Assembly (NCBI GenBank): GCA_001577345.1
Contig: LSLI01000004.1
Location: forward strand, 1-64,000
Reading direction: 5' to 3'
Length of the DNA stretch: 64,000 nt
From: Candidatus Gallionella acididurans
GTDB lineage: Bacteria; Pseudomonadota; Gammaproteobacteria; Burkholderiales; Gallionellaceae
The notes beneath the pieces are model-generated. The model searched no databases. It was not told the DNA's origin and saw only the letters and a list, made by a program, of their open reading frames with translations. The position numbers were made by a program, and so were the translations under genes. Positions within the stretch are counted from its first letter, which is position 1. Each line of letters begins with the position of its first letter. Of this stretch, positions 1 through 9,442 are shown piece by piece.

Positions 1-307
1 TTTCAAGGCGCGCTTCCCGCACATCCCGACCAAGTCCGGCCTGATGCTGGGCCTGGGCGAAACCGACGAGGAGGTGCTGGAGGTGATGCGCGACCTGCGC
101 GCGCACGACGTGAACATGCTGACGATAGGCCAGTATCTGCAGCCCTCAGATGGCCATCTGCCGGTGTTGCGCTATGCGCCGCTGGCATCCTTCTCTATGT
201 TCGAGCAGGCCGCGAAGGAGATGGGCTTCAGCCACGCCGCCTGCGGCCCGATGGTGCGCAGCAGTTATTTTGCCGACGAACAGGCCCATCAGGCCGGGGT
301 CATCTGA
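1..307 (+). CDS. lipA: Lipoyl synthase, C-terminal part (5' end outside window)
   Basis: Translation '[44 protein letters not shown]...' matches the conserved LipA C-terminus; stop TGA at 305-307. Confidence 0.95.
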   Translation, partial: FKARFPHIPTKSGLMLGLGETDEEVLEVMRDLRAHDVNMLTIGQYLQPSDGHLPVLRYAPLASFSMFEQAAKEMGFSHAACGPMVRSSYFADEQAHQAGVI

Positions 308-444
308 GCAGGCCCGCCTAAACCGCAGGTTATCAGTTCAGCCTATTCCTTCCGGGTTCCCGGTCTGCACATCGGGAGTATTGATTTGCGTCCCCATAAA
401 ATATATTGTGTATACATATATGATTTTTACCTTGGGAGACTGTT

Positions 445-765
445 ATGAAGATTCGTTATTTGATGTGCATGCTAGCCGGGCTGTCTGTTTCCGCCACTGC
501 GTTTGCAGCGGGTGATGCCGAGGCCCTTTTTATCAAAAGCAAGTGCAATGCATGCCACATGGAGGACAAGAGACTCCTCGGGCCGAAATTGAAAGATATC
601 GCCGCCAGGTATGCCGGGGATCCGGGCGCTCAAGCCATGCTGGAAAAAAAGGTGCGCTCCGGCGGATCAGGCGCGTGGGGCACGATGCCCATGCCACGCG
701 TGTCCAACTGGGTCAGCGATGCAGATATCAAGACTTTGGTGGCCTGGATATTGTCGCAAAAATAA
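445..765 (+). CDS. Class I cytochrome c (c551/c552-like), periplasmic
   Basis: Signal peptide, CNACH heme motif and C-terminal MPMPRVSNWVSDADIKTLVAWIL typical of cytochrome c551/552. Confidence 0.9.
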   Translation: MKIRYLMCMLAGLSVSATAFAAGDAEALFIKSKCNACHMEDKRLLGPKLKDIAARYAGDPGAQAMLEKKVRSGGSGAWGTMPMPRVSNWVSDADIKTLVAWILSQK

Positions 766-787
766 ACGTCTTTCCCGCCTGAACGAC

Positions 788-825
788 AAGGCCGGCTTGA
801 AGCCGGCCTTGGTGTTTGATTTTTC
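788..825 (+). terminator. Rho-independent terminator after the cytochrome c gene
   Basis: Stem aaggccggc-ttgaa-gccggcctt followed by T-rich ggtgtttgattttt. Confidence 0.6.
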
Positions 826-966
826 GTGCCACATGCGCACTGCCCGGATGGAACGCTGTTCCCGCCAAGTCGGCATAGCGTTGCATCCTGACAACCCGAA
901 ACCGGAGCTTGAGGCTTACCTCTTCCGGCAGAGTATAATTGCGTCACTTTTTTCGCCTCATCCCCA

Positions 967-3003
967 ATGAATATTCTTTACGAAGAAGACGGCAGTTTCA
1001 AGGTCGGCAGCATCATGGCCGACAACACCACATCGCTCCAGATCGAAAGCCTGTCCGGCAAACGCAGCAAGGTGAAGGCTGCCAATGTGATGCTGCGCTT
1101 CACCCAGCCCGCGCTGTCCGAATTCATGGCCCAAGCCGATTCGCTGGCTGAAACCATCGAGGTGGATTTTCTCTGGGAATGCTGCCCGCCGGACGAGTTC
1201 GGTTCGGAGCAGATCGCCGCGGAATATTTCGGCCATGCGCCGAGTTCGCTGGAAGCCGCCGCGACGCTGATACGCCTGCATGGCGCGCCGATCTATTTCC
1301 ACAAGAAGGGCAAGGGCCGCTATCGCGCCGCGCCCCCCGAAGTGCTCAAGGCGGCATTGGCCGGGGCCGAGAAGAAGCGCCAGCAACTGGCATTGCAGGC
1401 GAGCATGACCGAGCAGCTCACCCGCTTCGAATTGCCCGCCGGGTTCGCCGAACATCTCACATATCTGCTGCCCCGACACGGTGGGGCGCAGCCCTCTGGT
1501 GCGGGAGGGGCAGCAAAGCAGATGCTCCCGCAATCGGCTGGCTTCGCCAGTAACGTGTCGCATCTGCTCTACAAGCCGGACCGCAACACCCTGGAAGTGA
1601 AAGCGCTGGAGGCAGCCTGCGCCGCGACGCATCTTTCCGCCGCGCACCTGCTGCAGCGCTGCGGCGCCCTGCCTTCCACGCAGGATTACCATCTGCAAAA
1701 ATTCCTGTTCGAGCATTTTCCCAAAGGCACCGGTTTCCCGCACGTCGAGCTGAGCGCGTGGGACGAATTGCCGCTGGCCACCGCGAGCGCCTTCAGCATC
1801 GACGACGCGACCACCACGGAAATCGACGACGCGTTTTCGGTCGAAAAGCTGGCCAATGGCAACTGGCGTATCGGCGTGCATATCGCCGCGCCCGCGCTTG
1901 GGATGCCGCGCGATTCGGACGGCGACAAGATCGCCTCACAGCGTCTCTCCACGGTATACATGCCCGGCGCCAAGATCACGATGCTGCCGGACAGCGTGGT
2001 GCAGGCTTTTACGCTGTGCGCTGATCGCGTGTGTCCTGCGCTGTCGATGTACAACGAGATAGACGCCGAAACGCTGGCGATACTGAGCCACGAGAGCCGC
2101 GTCGAGCGCATCCACATCGCGGCGAACCTGCGCCATGACACGCTGGAGCCACTGTTCAACGAGGAGACGCTGGCGGCCGGCAAGCTCGATTATCCCTATG
2201 CGGACGAACTGGCCGTGCTGTGGAAGCTGGTGCAGAAACTGGAAGAAGGTCGCGGCAAGTCGTCCGACAACAACGCGCAGCAGGTGGACTACAACTTCCA
2301 CATCGAGAATGACCCCTCCAGCGAGGATGCCAGGGTCAGCATCACCCAGAGACGGCGCGGTTCGCCGATCGACAAGGTGGTCTCCGAACTGATGATCCTG
2401 GTGAACAGCGAATGGGGAAAACACCTGGTCGAGCACGGCTTTGTCGGGATCTATCGCACCCAGCAGAACGGCAAGGTGAAGATGAGCACGGTCGCCGCGC
2501 CGCATCAGGGCCTGGGCGTGGCGCAATACATGTGGTCGAGTTCGCCGCTGCGCCGCTACGTGGACATGGTGAACCAGCGCCAGATCATCGCGATGCTGCG
2601 CGACGAGGAGCCGGCCTACCCCAGGAACGATCCGGCGCTGTACGCGACGATGCGCGACTTCGATACCATGTACACGGTCTATGGCGAATTCCAGAAGGGC
2701 ATGGAGCGTTACTGGTGCCTGCGCTGGCTGCTGCAGGAGCGCGAAAAGCTGGTTGCCCTCTCCCCAACCCTCTCCCGCGTTGCGGGCGAGGGGGCAAACG
2801 AATCGCTGCGCGAGTTTCTCGTTGATGCTGTCGTGCTGCGCGAAAACCTGGTCAAGCTCACCGGCATTCCGCTGGTGTTCCGTGTGCCTTCCCTGCCGGA
2901 ATTGCCTGCCAATACCCGCGTGCAGCTGGCTGTCGGCGAGATCGACCTGCTTGATCTGGACATACAATCGCGCTTCGTCGCGGCTATAGAGGTTGCTGCT
3001 TGA
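967..3003 (+). CDS. RNase II/RNB-family exoribonuclease with two apparent in-frame insertions
   Basis: RNB motifs (SIDDATTTEIDDAFSVE, SPLRRYVDMVNQRQI). Extra segments around 1471-1551 and 2755-2797. Confidence 0.9.
   Translation: MNILYEEDGSFKVGSIMADNTTSLQIESLSGKRSKVKAANVMLRFTQPALSEFMAQADSLAETIEVDFLWECCPPDEFGSEQIAAEYFGHAPSSLEAAATLIRLHGAPIYFHKKGKGRYRAAPPEVLKAALAGAEKKRQQLALQASMTEQLTRFELPAGFAEHLTYLLPRHGGAQPSGAGGAAKQMLPQSAGFASNVSHLLYKPDRNTLEVKALEAACAATHLSAAHLLQRCGALPSTQDYHLQKFLFEHFPKGTGFPHVELSAWDELPLATASAFSIDDATTTEIDDAFSVEKLANGNWRIGVHIAAPALGMPRDSDGDKIASQRLSTVYMPGAKITMLPDSVVQAFTLCADRVCPALSMYNEIDAETLAILSHESRVERIHIAANLRHDTLEPLFNEETLAAGKLDYPYADELAVLWKLVQKLEEGRGKSSDNNAQQVDYNFHIENDPSSEDARVSITQRRRGSPIDKVVSELMILVNSEWGKHLVEHGFVGIYRTQQNGKVKMSTVAAPHQGLGVAQYMWSSSPLRRYVDMVNQRQIIAMLRDEEPAYPRNDPALYATMRDFDTMYTVYGEFQKGMERYWCLRWLLQEREKLVALSPTLSRVAGEGANESLREFLVDAVVLRENLVKLTGIPLVFRVPSLPELPANTRVQLAVGEIDLLDLDIQSRFVAAIEVAA
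2755..2797. repeat. GC-rich palindromic repeat inside RNase II-family CDS
   Basis: ccctctccccaaccctctcccgcgttgcgggcgagggggca, translated in frame as LSPTLSRVAGEGA. Confidence 0.8.
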
Positions 3004-3884
3004 AATACGCGGCAAAATCAGGTTTATCGGCAGTCTTGCCGGGCTTCCGGACGAGAATATCCTTTTCGATGATGTTTTCGATCCTGCTGCACGCTTTCCT
3101 GATATTCGGCATTGCACTGGTGCTGCCGGATCCGCGCAGCGCCGCAAATTTCCTGCAACCGCTGCAAGTGGTGCTGGTCAACAGCAAGTCAAAATTCAGG
3201 CCCGTCCACGCCGATGCGCTGGCCCAGCACGATCTGGACGGCGGCGGGAATACTGCCGAAGCCCGCCGCGCCAAAAGCCCGTTGCCCGCGATCAGCGACG
3301 ACCGGAAGTTCACTCCCGAACAGCAAACCCGGCGCGTCGCGGCACTGGAAGAAGAATCCAAGCGCATGCTAACCAGACTCAAGAGCGACTACACGGCGGT
3401 GCAACCGGAACCCCAAAAGAAAAAAAGCGACTCGGACGACAACGGCGAAGAGCTGATGGAGAAATCACTGGAAATCGCCCGCCTCGAAGCGCAAATCGAC
3501 AAGAATTGGGATGCCTACCAAAAATTGCCTCGACGCAAGTTCGTCGGCGCGCGCACCCAGGAATACCGCTTTGCGCAGTACATAGAGGATTGGCGGATAA
3601 AGGTGGAACGCATAGGCAACCTTAATTACCCGGAACAGGCGCGCCGCCAGCATATCTTCGGCAAACTGCAACTCAGTGTTTCAATAAACAAGGATGGCAG
3701 CCTGGAAAGCGTGGAGGTGAACAAGCCCTCGGGATACCCCTTGCTTGATGCGGCAGCGTTGCGTATCGTCAAGCTGGCCGCCCCCTACTCCCCACTGCCA
3801 CCCAACATCACCAAGGATGTCGACATACTGACCATCACGCGCACCTGGTCGTTTACCCCGTCCGACACGCTGCGTAGTGAATAG
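3000..3884 (+). CDS. TonB-family energy transducer protein
   Basis: N-terminal TM segment and C-terminal TonB domain (YPEQARRQHIFGKLQLSVSINKDGSLESVEVNKPSGYPLLDAAALRIVKLAAPYSPLP). Overlaps the upstream stop; TTG start. Confidence 0.85.
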   Translation: MKYAAKSGLSAVLPGFRTRISFSMMFSILLHAFLIFGIALVLPDPRSAANFLQPLQVVLVNSKSKFRPVHADALAQHDLDGGGNTAEARRAKSPLPAISDDRKFTPEQQTRRVAALEEESKRMLTRLKSDYTAVQPEPQKKKSDSDDNGEELMEKSLEIARLEAQIDKNWDAYQKLPRRKFVGARTQEYRFAQYIEDWRIKVERIGNLNYPEQARRQHIFGKLQLSVSINKDGSLESVEVNKPSGYPLLDAAALRIVKLAAPYSPLPPNITKDVDILTITRTWSFTPSDTLRSE

Positions 3885-3967
3885 GGTCCGCCGATGAATT
3901 CGGGAAAGCCCGGCTGATTTTCTTTAAAATGCGCCTAAATTTGCGCGCATTCAGGGTGCCTCTAAAA

Positions 3968-4774
3968 ATGACAGACAAATACGCCGTGATCGGCAACCCC
4001 ATCGCACACAGCAAGTCGCCGCAGATACACAGGATGTTTGCGGAGCAAGCCGGGCAGGACATCAGCTATGAAGCCATTCTTGCGCCGCCGGATGGCTTCG
4101 CTTCCGTTGTTGAACGCTTGCGCAAGGAAGGATACAAGGGCTGCAACGTCACGGTGCCGTTCAAGCAAAACGCCTATCAATTATCGAATCAGAAGCAATA
4201 TCTGTCCTACGACGTCGTTCACGCACACGCGGCAAACACTCTTGTGTTCAAGAGCGATGGTGTTCACCTCCACAACACTGATGGCATAGGACTGATACGC
4301 GATATACAGGATAATCTCGGCGTACTTTTACGCGGCAAGCGGGTGCTACTCATGGGTGCCGGTGGCGCGGCCAGAGGAGTACTTTCACCATTACGCGATG
4401 CTGGCGCAAATATCACCGTTGCCAACCGCACGGTAGACAAGGCAATTATTCTTGCCGAGCGATTCGTTGTGTCCAGTTGCAGTTACGAAGAACTTGCGGG
4501 CAAACAGTTCGATGTCGTCATCAACGCCACTTCCAGCGGCCTGTCCGGTGAAATGCCGCCGCTGCCGCCCGGCATCTTCGCTCCCGGCGCATTCGCCTAC
4601 GACATGATGTACGGGCGCGAAACGCCGTTCATGGCTTTTGCCCGCGCACACGGCGCTGCCGCGGTTTCCGACGGCCTCGGCATGCTGGTCGAGCAAGCCG
4701 CCGAATCATTCTTCATCTGGCGCGGCGTCCGCCCCGAGACCCGGCCGGTCATCGCTGCGCTGCGCCTGTCCTGA
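3968..4774 (+). CDS. aroE: Shikimate dehydrogenase
   Basis: MTDKYAVIGNPIAHSKSPQIHRMFAEQAGQ..., GAGGAARGV motif. Confidence 0.95.
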   Translation: MTDKYAVIGNPIAHSKSPQIHRMFAEQAGQDISYEAILAPPDGFASVVERLRKEGYKGCNVTVPFKQNAYQLSNQKQYLSYDVVHAHAANTLVFKSDGVHLHNTDGIGLIRDIQDNLGVLLRGKRVLLMGAGGAARGVLSPLRDAGANITVANRTVDKAIILAERFVVSSCSYEELAGKQFDVVINATSSGLSGEMPPLPPGIFAPGAFAYDMMYGRETPFMAFARAHGAAAVSDGLGMLVEQAAESFFIWRGVRPETRPVIAALRLS

Positions 4775-4796
4775 GCATGTCGAAGGGAAAGCAATA

Positions 4797-5504
4797 ATGG
4801 GAAAATCCCGCAGCTGGCTGTTGCGTTGGGCCTGGCGCGGGGTGATGATATTGTTCGCCTTGCTGGTCCTGTACCAGGTGTGGCTGTTCGCCCATATCTG
4901 CTGGTGGGTGAAATTCAATCCTTCCAGCAGCGCGTTCATGGATACCCGCCTTGAACTGATGCAGAGCAAGAATCCGGATGCGACGCTCCAGCACCAGTGG
5001 GTTCCATACTCGAGAATTTCCGACAACCTGAAGCGCGCATTGGTCGCCTCCGAGGACGCGAATTTTGTCGACCATGAAGGTTTCGACTGGGAAGGCATAC
5101 ACAAGGCTTACGAAAAGAATCTCAGGAAGGGGAAAATCGTCGCCGGCGGTTCCACTATCAGCCAGCAGCTTGCCAAGAACCTGTTTCTTTCCACCAAGCG
5201 CACGCCCTGGCGAAAAATCGAGGAGGCGGCCATCACGCTGATGCTGGAGTCGGTGATGGACAAGCAGCGGATATTCGAAATCTACCTGAACGTCATCGAA
5301 TGGGGAAACGGTGTGTTCGGCGCGGAAGCGGCAGCGCGGCATTACTACCAGACGAGTGCGGCCCAGCTCACCGCGGAACAGGCAGCCAGGCTTGCCGCAA
5401 TGGTGCCCAACCCGCGCTACTACGACAGGCACCGTGAAGCACGCGGCCTGCAACTCAAGACAGCCATCATTCTGGAACGCATGAACGATGCGGAAATCCC
5501 CTGA
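4797..5504 (+). CDS. mtgA: Monofunctional biosynthetic peptidoglycan transglycosylase
   Basis: GT51 motifs EDANFVDHEGFDWEGI, GGSTISQQLAKNLFLS, EIYLNVIEWG. Confidence 0.95.
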   Translation: MGKSRSWLLRWAWRGVMILFALLVLYQVWLFAHICWWVKFNPSSSAFMDTRLELMQSKNPDATLQHQWVPYSRISDNLKRALVASEDANFVDHEGFDWEGIHKAYEKNLRKGKIVAGGSTISQQLAKNLFLSTKRTPWRKIEEAAITLMLESVMDKQRIFEIYLNVIEWGNGVFGAEAAARHYYQTSAAQLTAEQAARLAAMVPNPRYYDRHREARGLQLKTAIILERMNDAEIP

Positions 5505-5558
5505 GCGACGGAACAATGATATCTTTGCATTAACACGCGAATTTCACTTCACTGCGCG

Positions 5559-7013
5559 ATGACCGATACCAGCCAAGACCGCCATTACACCGAGAATGTT
5601 CAGAACAAACTCAAACAGGTTGAATCACTGCTGAACAAACTCGCCCTGCTGGAAAAAATAATTCACCGGCAGGACTTACCCCGCGAAGACCGTCATTCGC
5701 TGGTTGATACCCTTGCGCACAGGCAACACCTGGCCGCGCTGCGGCTTAAACTCGACAGCCTGCACCCGGCTGACATCGCTTACATACTGGAAGCCCTGCC
5801 TATCGAACGGCGCCTGCAGGTCTGGGACCTGGTCAAGACCGAACGCGACGGAAAGATACTGGTCGAGGTGTCCGAACCGGTGCGGGAGTCCCTGATCACC
5901 AGCATGAACCGGGAAGAACTAGACGCTGCCGCGGGCCGGCTGGATACCGACGAGATTGCCGACTTGGCACCTGATCTGCCGCACGACGTGATGCACGATG
6001 TGTTCAAGTCTCTGTCCATTGAAGAGCGTGAACAGTTGCACGCCGCGATCTCCTACTCCGGGGATTCTGTCGGCGCGCTGATGGATTTCAACATGATCCA
6101 TATCCGCGATGATGCCACGCTCGAATTGGTGTCGCGCTATTTGCGCCGCTTCGACGAACTTCCCGATCACACCGACCAGCTTTTTGTGGTCGACCGCGAT
6201 GATTGCTTCAAGGGTGTACTTCCGCTCAACCGGATTGTGGTGAACGAGCCGGAAGTTGCCGTCGGCAAGCTGATTATCACGGACACCCTTCAGTTGCACC
6301 CCGATGAAAAAGCCGAACAGGCAGCCCTGGCCTTTGAGCGCTACGGTCTCGTTTCTGCCCCGGTAGTGGACGAGGACGGCAAACTGGTCGGACGGGTGAC
6401 GGTGGACGTTGTACTGGACTTCATCCGCACCGGAACAGAAAACGACTTGTTGAACCAGGCCGGCTTGCGCGAGAAAGAGGATATCTTCGCCCCGGTTTGG
6501 GAAAGTGCGAAAAATCGCTGGACCTGGCTGGCACTGAATCTTTGCACAGTCTTCTTCGCCTCGCGCGTGATCGGAAGTTTTGAGGGCACGATTGTGAAAT
6601 TCGTCGCGCTGGCCACACTGTTGCCTATTGTTGCCGGTATTGCCAGAAATTCGGCGAACCAGACCACCGCCATCATCTTGCGCTCGCTGTCCATGGGGCA
6701 GATCACCCGGGATAATGCGCGCAGATTATTGCTGAAGGAACTTGCCATCGGCGTTTTGAACGGATTGGTATGGGGGGGTGTCTCCGGGCTGTTCGCTTAC
6801 TTCCTGTATCACAGCGTATCGCTGGGCATCGTGATGACAAGTGCGATGCTGCTCAACCTGATGGTGGGCGCAACCGCCAGCGTGGCCATTCCGCTCATCA
6901 TGCAAAAGCTGGGGCGAAACCCGGCTATCGGCTCAAGCGTATTGATCACCGCCATTACTGATAGCGGGGGATTCTTCATTTTTCTGGGATTGGCGACAAT
7001 CTTCCTGACTTAA
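5559..7013 (+). CDS. mgtE: Magnesium transporter MgtE (MgtE_N, CBS pair, membrane domain)
   Basis: LHPADIAYILEALPIERRLQVW..., CBS region, C-terminal membrane domain with ITDSGGFFIFLGLAT. Confidence 0.95.
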   Translation: MTDTSQDRHYTENVQNKLKQVESLLNKLALLEKIIHRQDLPREDRHSLVDTLAHRQHLAALRLKLDSLHPADIAYILEALPIERRLQVWDLVKTERDGKILVEVSEPVRESLITSMNREELDAAAGRLDTDEIADLAPDLPHDVMHDVFKSLSIEEREQLHAAISYSGDSVGALMDFNMIHIRDDATLELVSRYLRRFDELPDHTDQLFVVDRDDCFKGVLPLNRIVVNEPEVAVGKLIITDTLQLHPDEKAEQAALAFERYGLVSAPVVDEDGKLVGRVTVDVVLDFIRTGTENDLLNQAGLREKEDIFAPVWESAKNRWTWLALNLCTVFFASRVIGSFEGTIVKFVALATLLPIVAGIARNSANQTTAIILRSLSMGQITRDNARRLLLKELAIGVLNGLVWGGVSGLFAYFLYHSVSLGIVMTSAMLLNLMVGATASVAIPLIMQKLGRNPAIGSSVLITAITDSGGFFIFLGLATIFLT

Positions 7014-7260
7014 GGATTATCCGTGATGCCGGAATTGAAGACGCCGACCTAGGATGAGGCCGGACCGATCGGCAATGGCTTGGATCTTTACGCCGGGTGG
7101 CGTGGTCACCCGCGGCCGTAAAATAAAACCGCGGATCTATACAATCCCATTCAAGAGAAGCATGAACTGCGGCCCGCGCCGAAACTCGGGGTCGGGTGAA
7201 AGTTTCCGGGAAAACTGAAAATGGCGGGGAGCAAAGCTCCCGCGCCACTTGCAGGGTAAA

Positions 7261-7659
7261 CTATGCTCCCAGAATGCCCTTGCCGGCTTTCTTGGCTGCC
7301 GGCTTCTTGGCTACAGCCTTTTTTGCAGCCGGCTTTTTGGCGGCAACTTTCTTGGCTGCCGGTTTCTTGGCTACTGCTTTTTTTGCTGCCGGCTTCTTGG
7401 CGGCGACTTTCTTGGCTGCCGGTTTCTTGGCTACTGCTTTTTTTGCAGCCGGCTTTTTGGCGGTGACTTTCTTGGCTGCCGGCTTCTTGGCTACTATTTT
7501 TTTGCTGCCGGCTTTTTGGCGGCGACTTTTTTTGCTGCCGGTTTCTTGGCTGCCGGTTTCTTGGCTACTGCTTTTTTTGCTGCTGGTTTTGCGGCTGTTT
7601 TTTTCGCTACAGGCTTTTTTGTTGCGGGCGTCTTTGATGTTGCCATTTTCATTCTCCAT
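7261..7659 (-). CDS. Histone H1-like Lys/Ala/Pro-rich DNA-binding protein
   Basis: Tandem [20 protein letters not shown] repeats; basic low-complexity protein typical of bacterial H1-like proteins. Confidence 0.85.
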   Translation of the reverse strand: MENENGNIKDARNKKACSEKNSRKTSSKKSSSQETGSQETGSKKSRRQKAGSKKIVAKKPAAKKVTAKKPAAKKAVAKKPAAKKVAAKKPAAKKAVAKKPAAKKVAAKKPAAKKAVAKKPAAKKAGKGILGA

Positions 7660-7801
7660 TAAATTTTAGAACTTTCACGATGACTCACTACACACCCAAA
7701 CGCACTGTTTCAGCGATAGACGCTTGCGGCATCGGTACTGTATCCACGTTTAAAAAATCGCGCAACAAATTTCGTGAGAATTTTCATTAAATCCGCAACA
7801 C

Positions 7802-9105
7802 TCACACAACCACGCTTTCGCCCGAGTACAGCTGCTCGACCTCCTCGCGTTTGCGCACCAGGTGCATGACTTTACCCTCGACCATCACCTCGGCGGCGCG
7901 CGGCCTGGTGTTGTAATTGGAGCTCATGCTCATCCCGTATGCACCCGCGGAAAGCACAGCCAGCAAGGATTGCGGGGCGATTGACAGACTTCTGGCATGG
8001 CCGATGAAATCACCGGTTTCACAGATAGGTCCGACCACTTCGTATATTGAAGAGGTGCTTTTCTCGATTGCTCCCTCCCCCGCATGCGGGGGAGGGTTGG
8101 GGAGAGGGGCGGCATGGTTCTCAAGCCTGACCGGCACTATGTTGTGGAAGGCATCGTACAGGGCGGGACGCATCAAGTCGTTCATCGCCGCATCCACAAT
8201 GGCAAAATTCTTCTCTTCACCATGCTTGAGGTATTCCACCCGGGTCAGTAAAACGCCCGCATTGCCGACCAGAATGCGCCCGGGCTCGAGGATCAGTTTT
8301 TCGCCGCGTCCGCGCAGCGCGGCCAGCAGCTCGGCCACATAATCGCCAATTGCCGGGGGTGTTTCATCGTCATAGCAGATGCCCAGCCCCCCGCCCAGAT
8401 CGAGATGTTCCAGATGAATACCCTCGGCGGCCAATACGTCAACCAGCGCCAATATCTTCTTCGCTGCGGCGATGAACGGGCTGGTTTCGGTGAGTTGCGA
8501 GCCGATGTGGCAGTCCATGCCGGTGATGCGCAGATGCGGCAGTTTCGCGGCTTTGCGGTATAACCCGACGGCTTCCGTATAAGCCACGCCGAATTTGTTC
8601 TGCTTCAGCCCGGTGGAGATATAAGGATGTGTTTTTGCATCCACATCCGGGTTCACGCGCAGGCTGACCGGGGCAACCTTGCCCATGCCCGCAGCCACCT
8701 GGTTCAAACGTTCCAGCTCTGCGGCGGACTCGACGTTGAAGCACAGAATATCCGCTTCCAGCGCCAGGCGTATTTCAGCCACGGTCTTGCCGACTCCCGA
8801 GAACACCACTTTTCGCGCATCGCCGCCCGCCGCCAGCACGCGCTTCAACTCTCCGCCGGACACGATGTCGAAACCCGCTCCCAGCCGCGCAAACACGTTC
8901 AGGATTGCCAGACTGGAATTGGCTTTTACCGCATAGCAAATCAGATGATCGCGTCCCTGCAGGGCGTTTGCGAACTGGAGAAAACTGTCAGTCAGGGCGG
9001 CACGTGAATACACATAGCAAGGCGTGCCGAACCGGGCCGCGATGTCCTCAAGCGGCACCTGCTCTGCATAAAGCTCGCCATTCTGGTAATGGAAATAATC
9101 GCTCA
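7802..9105 (-). CDS. lysA: Diaminopimelate decarboxylase with small in-frame palindromic insertion
   Basis: MSDYFHYQNGELYAEQVPLEDIAARFGTPCYVYSRAAL..., CYAVKANSSLAIL. Unusual APLPNPPPHAGEGAIEK segment before YEVVGPICETGDF. Confidence 0.95.
8068..8112. repeat. GC-rich palindromic repeat inside lysA
   Basis: gctccctcccccgcatgcgggggagggttggggagaggggcggc, translated on the minus strand as APLPNPPPHAGEGA. Confidence 0.8.
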
Positions 9106-9330
9106 TGGCTGTTTGGCCGGCGTGCCAGGGTTTTGCGCATCGGGTACAGGCTGGCTTGTTGCCGAAACCTGTGATGCCGCAGCCTGGGAAGCCGCAGCTT
9201 GGGCTGCTGCAGCCTGGGATGCCGCAAGCTGCGATGGTGACAGCATGAGCGGGGCTTTGTGCCCGCAGCCCTGCAACATTAATATTGCAGTGACGGCCAT
9301 GAGTTTGGCCGGAATATTGGAATCGAACAT
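9103..9330 (-). CDS. Small lipoprotein (LptM/YifL-like position upstream of lysA) with Ala/Gln/Ser repeats
   Basis: LMAVTAILMLQGCGHKAPL lipobox; AASQAAAAQAAASQAAASQ repeats; start/stop overlap with lysA. Confidence 0.75.
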   Translation of the reverse strand: MFDSNIPAKLMAVTAILMLQGCGHKAPLMLSPSQLAASQAAAAQAAASQAAASQVSATSQPVPDAQNPGTPAKQP

Positions 9331-9442
9331 GATTGCACCTCGGGTAATTTGGCAAGCCGATTATATAGGCTGGCCATGGCCGAAAGCCACCAGGGATCAA
9401 ATCGGATCCTGTTGGCATACGGGTGGACGACAAACAATATTT

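Noticed and set aside
958-1881. 307-aa minus-strand ORF
   Set aside because: Antisense shadow of the RNase II-family gene, no recognisable motifs.
1936-3147. 403-aa minus-strand ORF over the RNase II gene
   Set aside because: Antisense shadow ORF; the sense strand carries the recognised RNB protein.
7196-7669. Leu/Phe/Ala repeat ORFs on the plus strand (157 and 137 aa)
   Set aside because: Complement of the H1-like histone repeats; the minus-strand product is the plausible gene.
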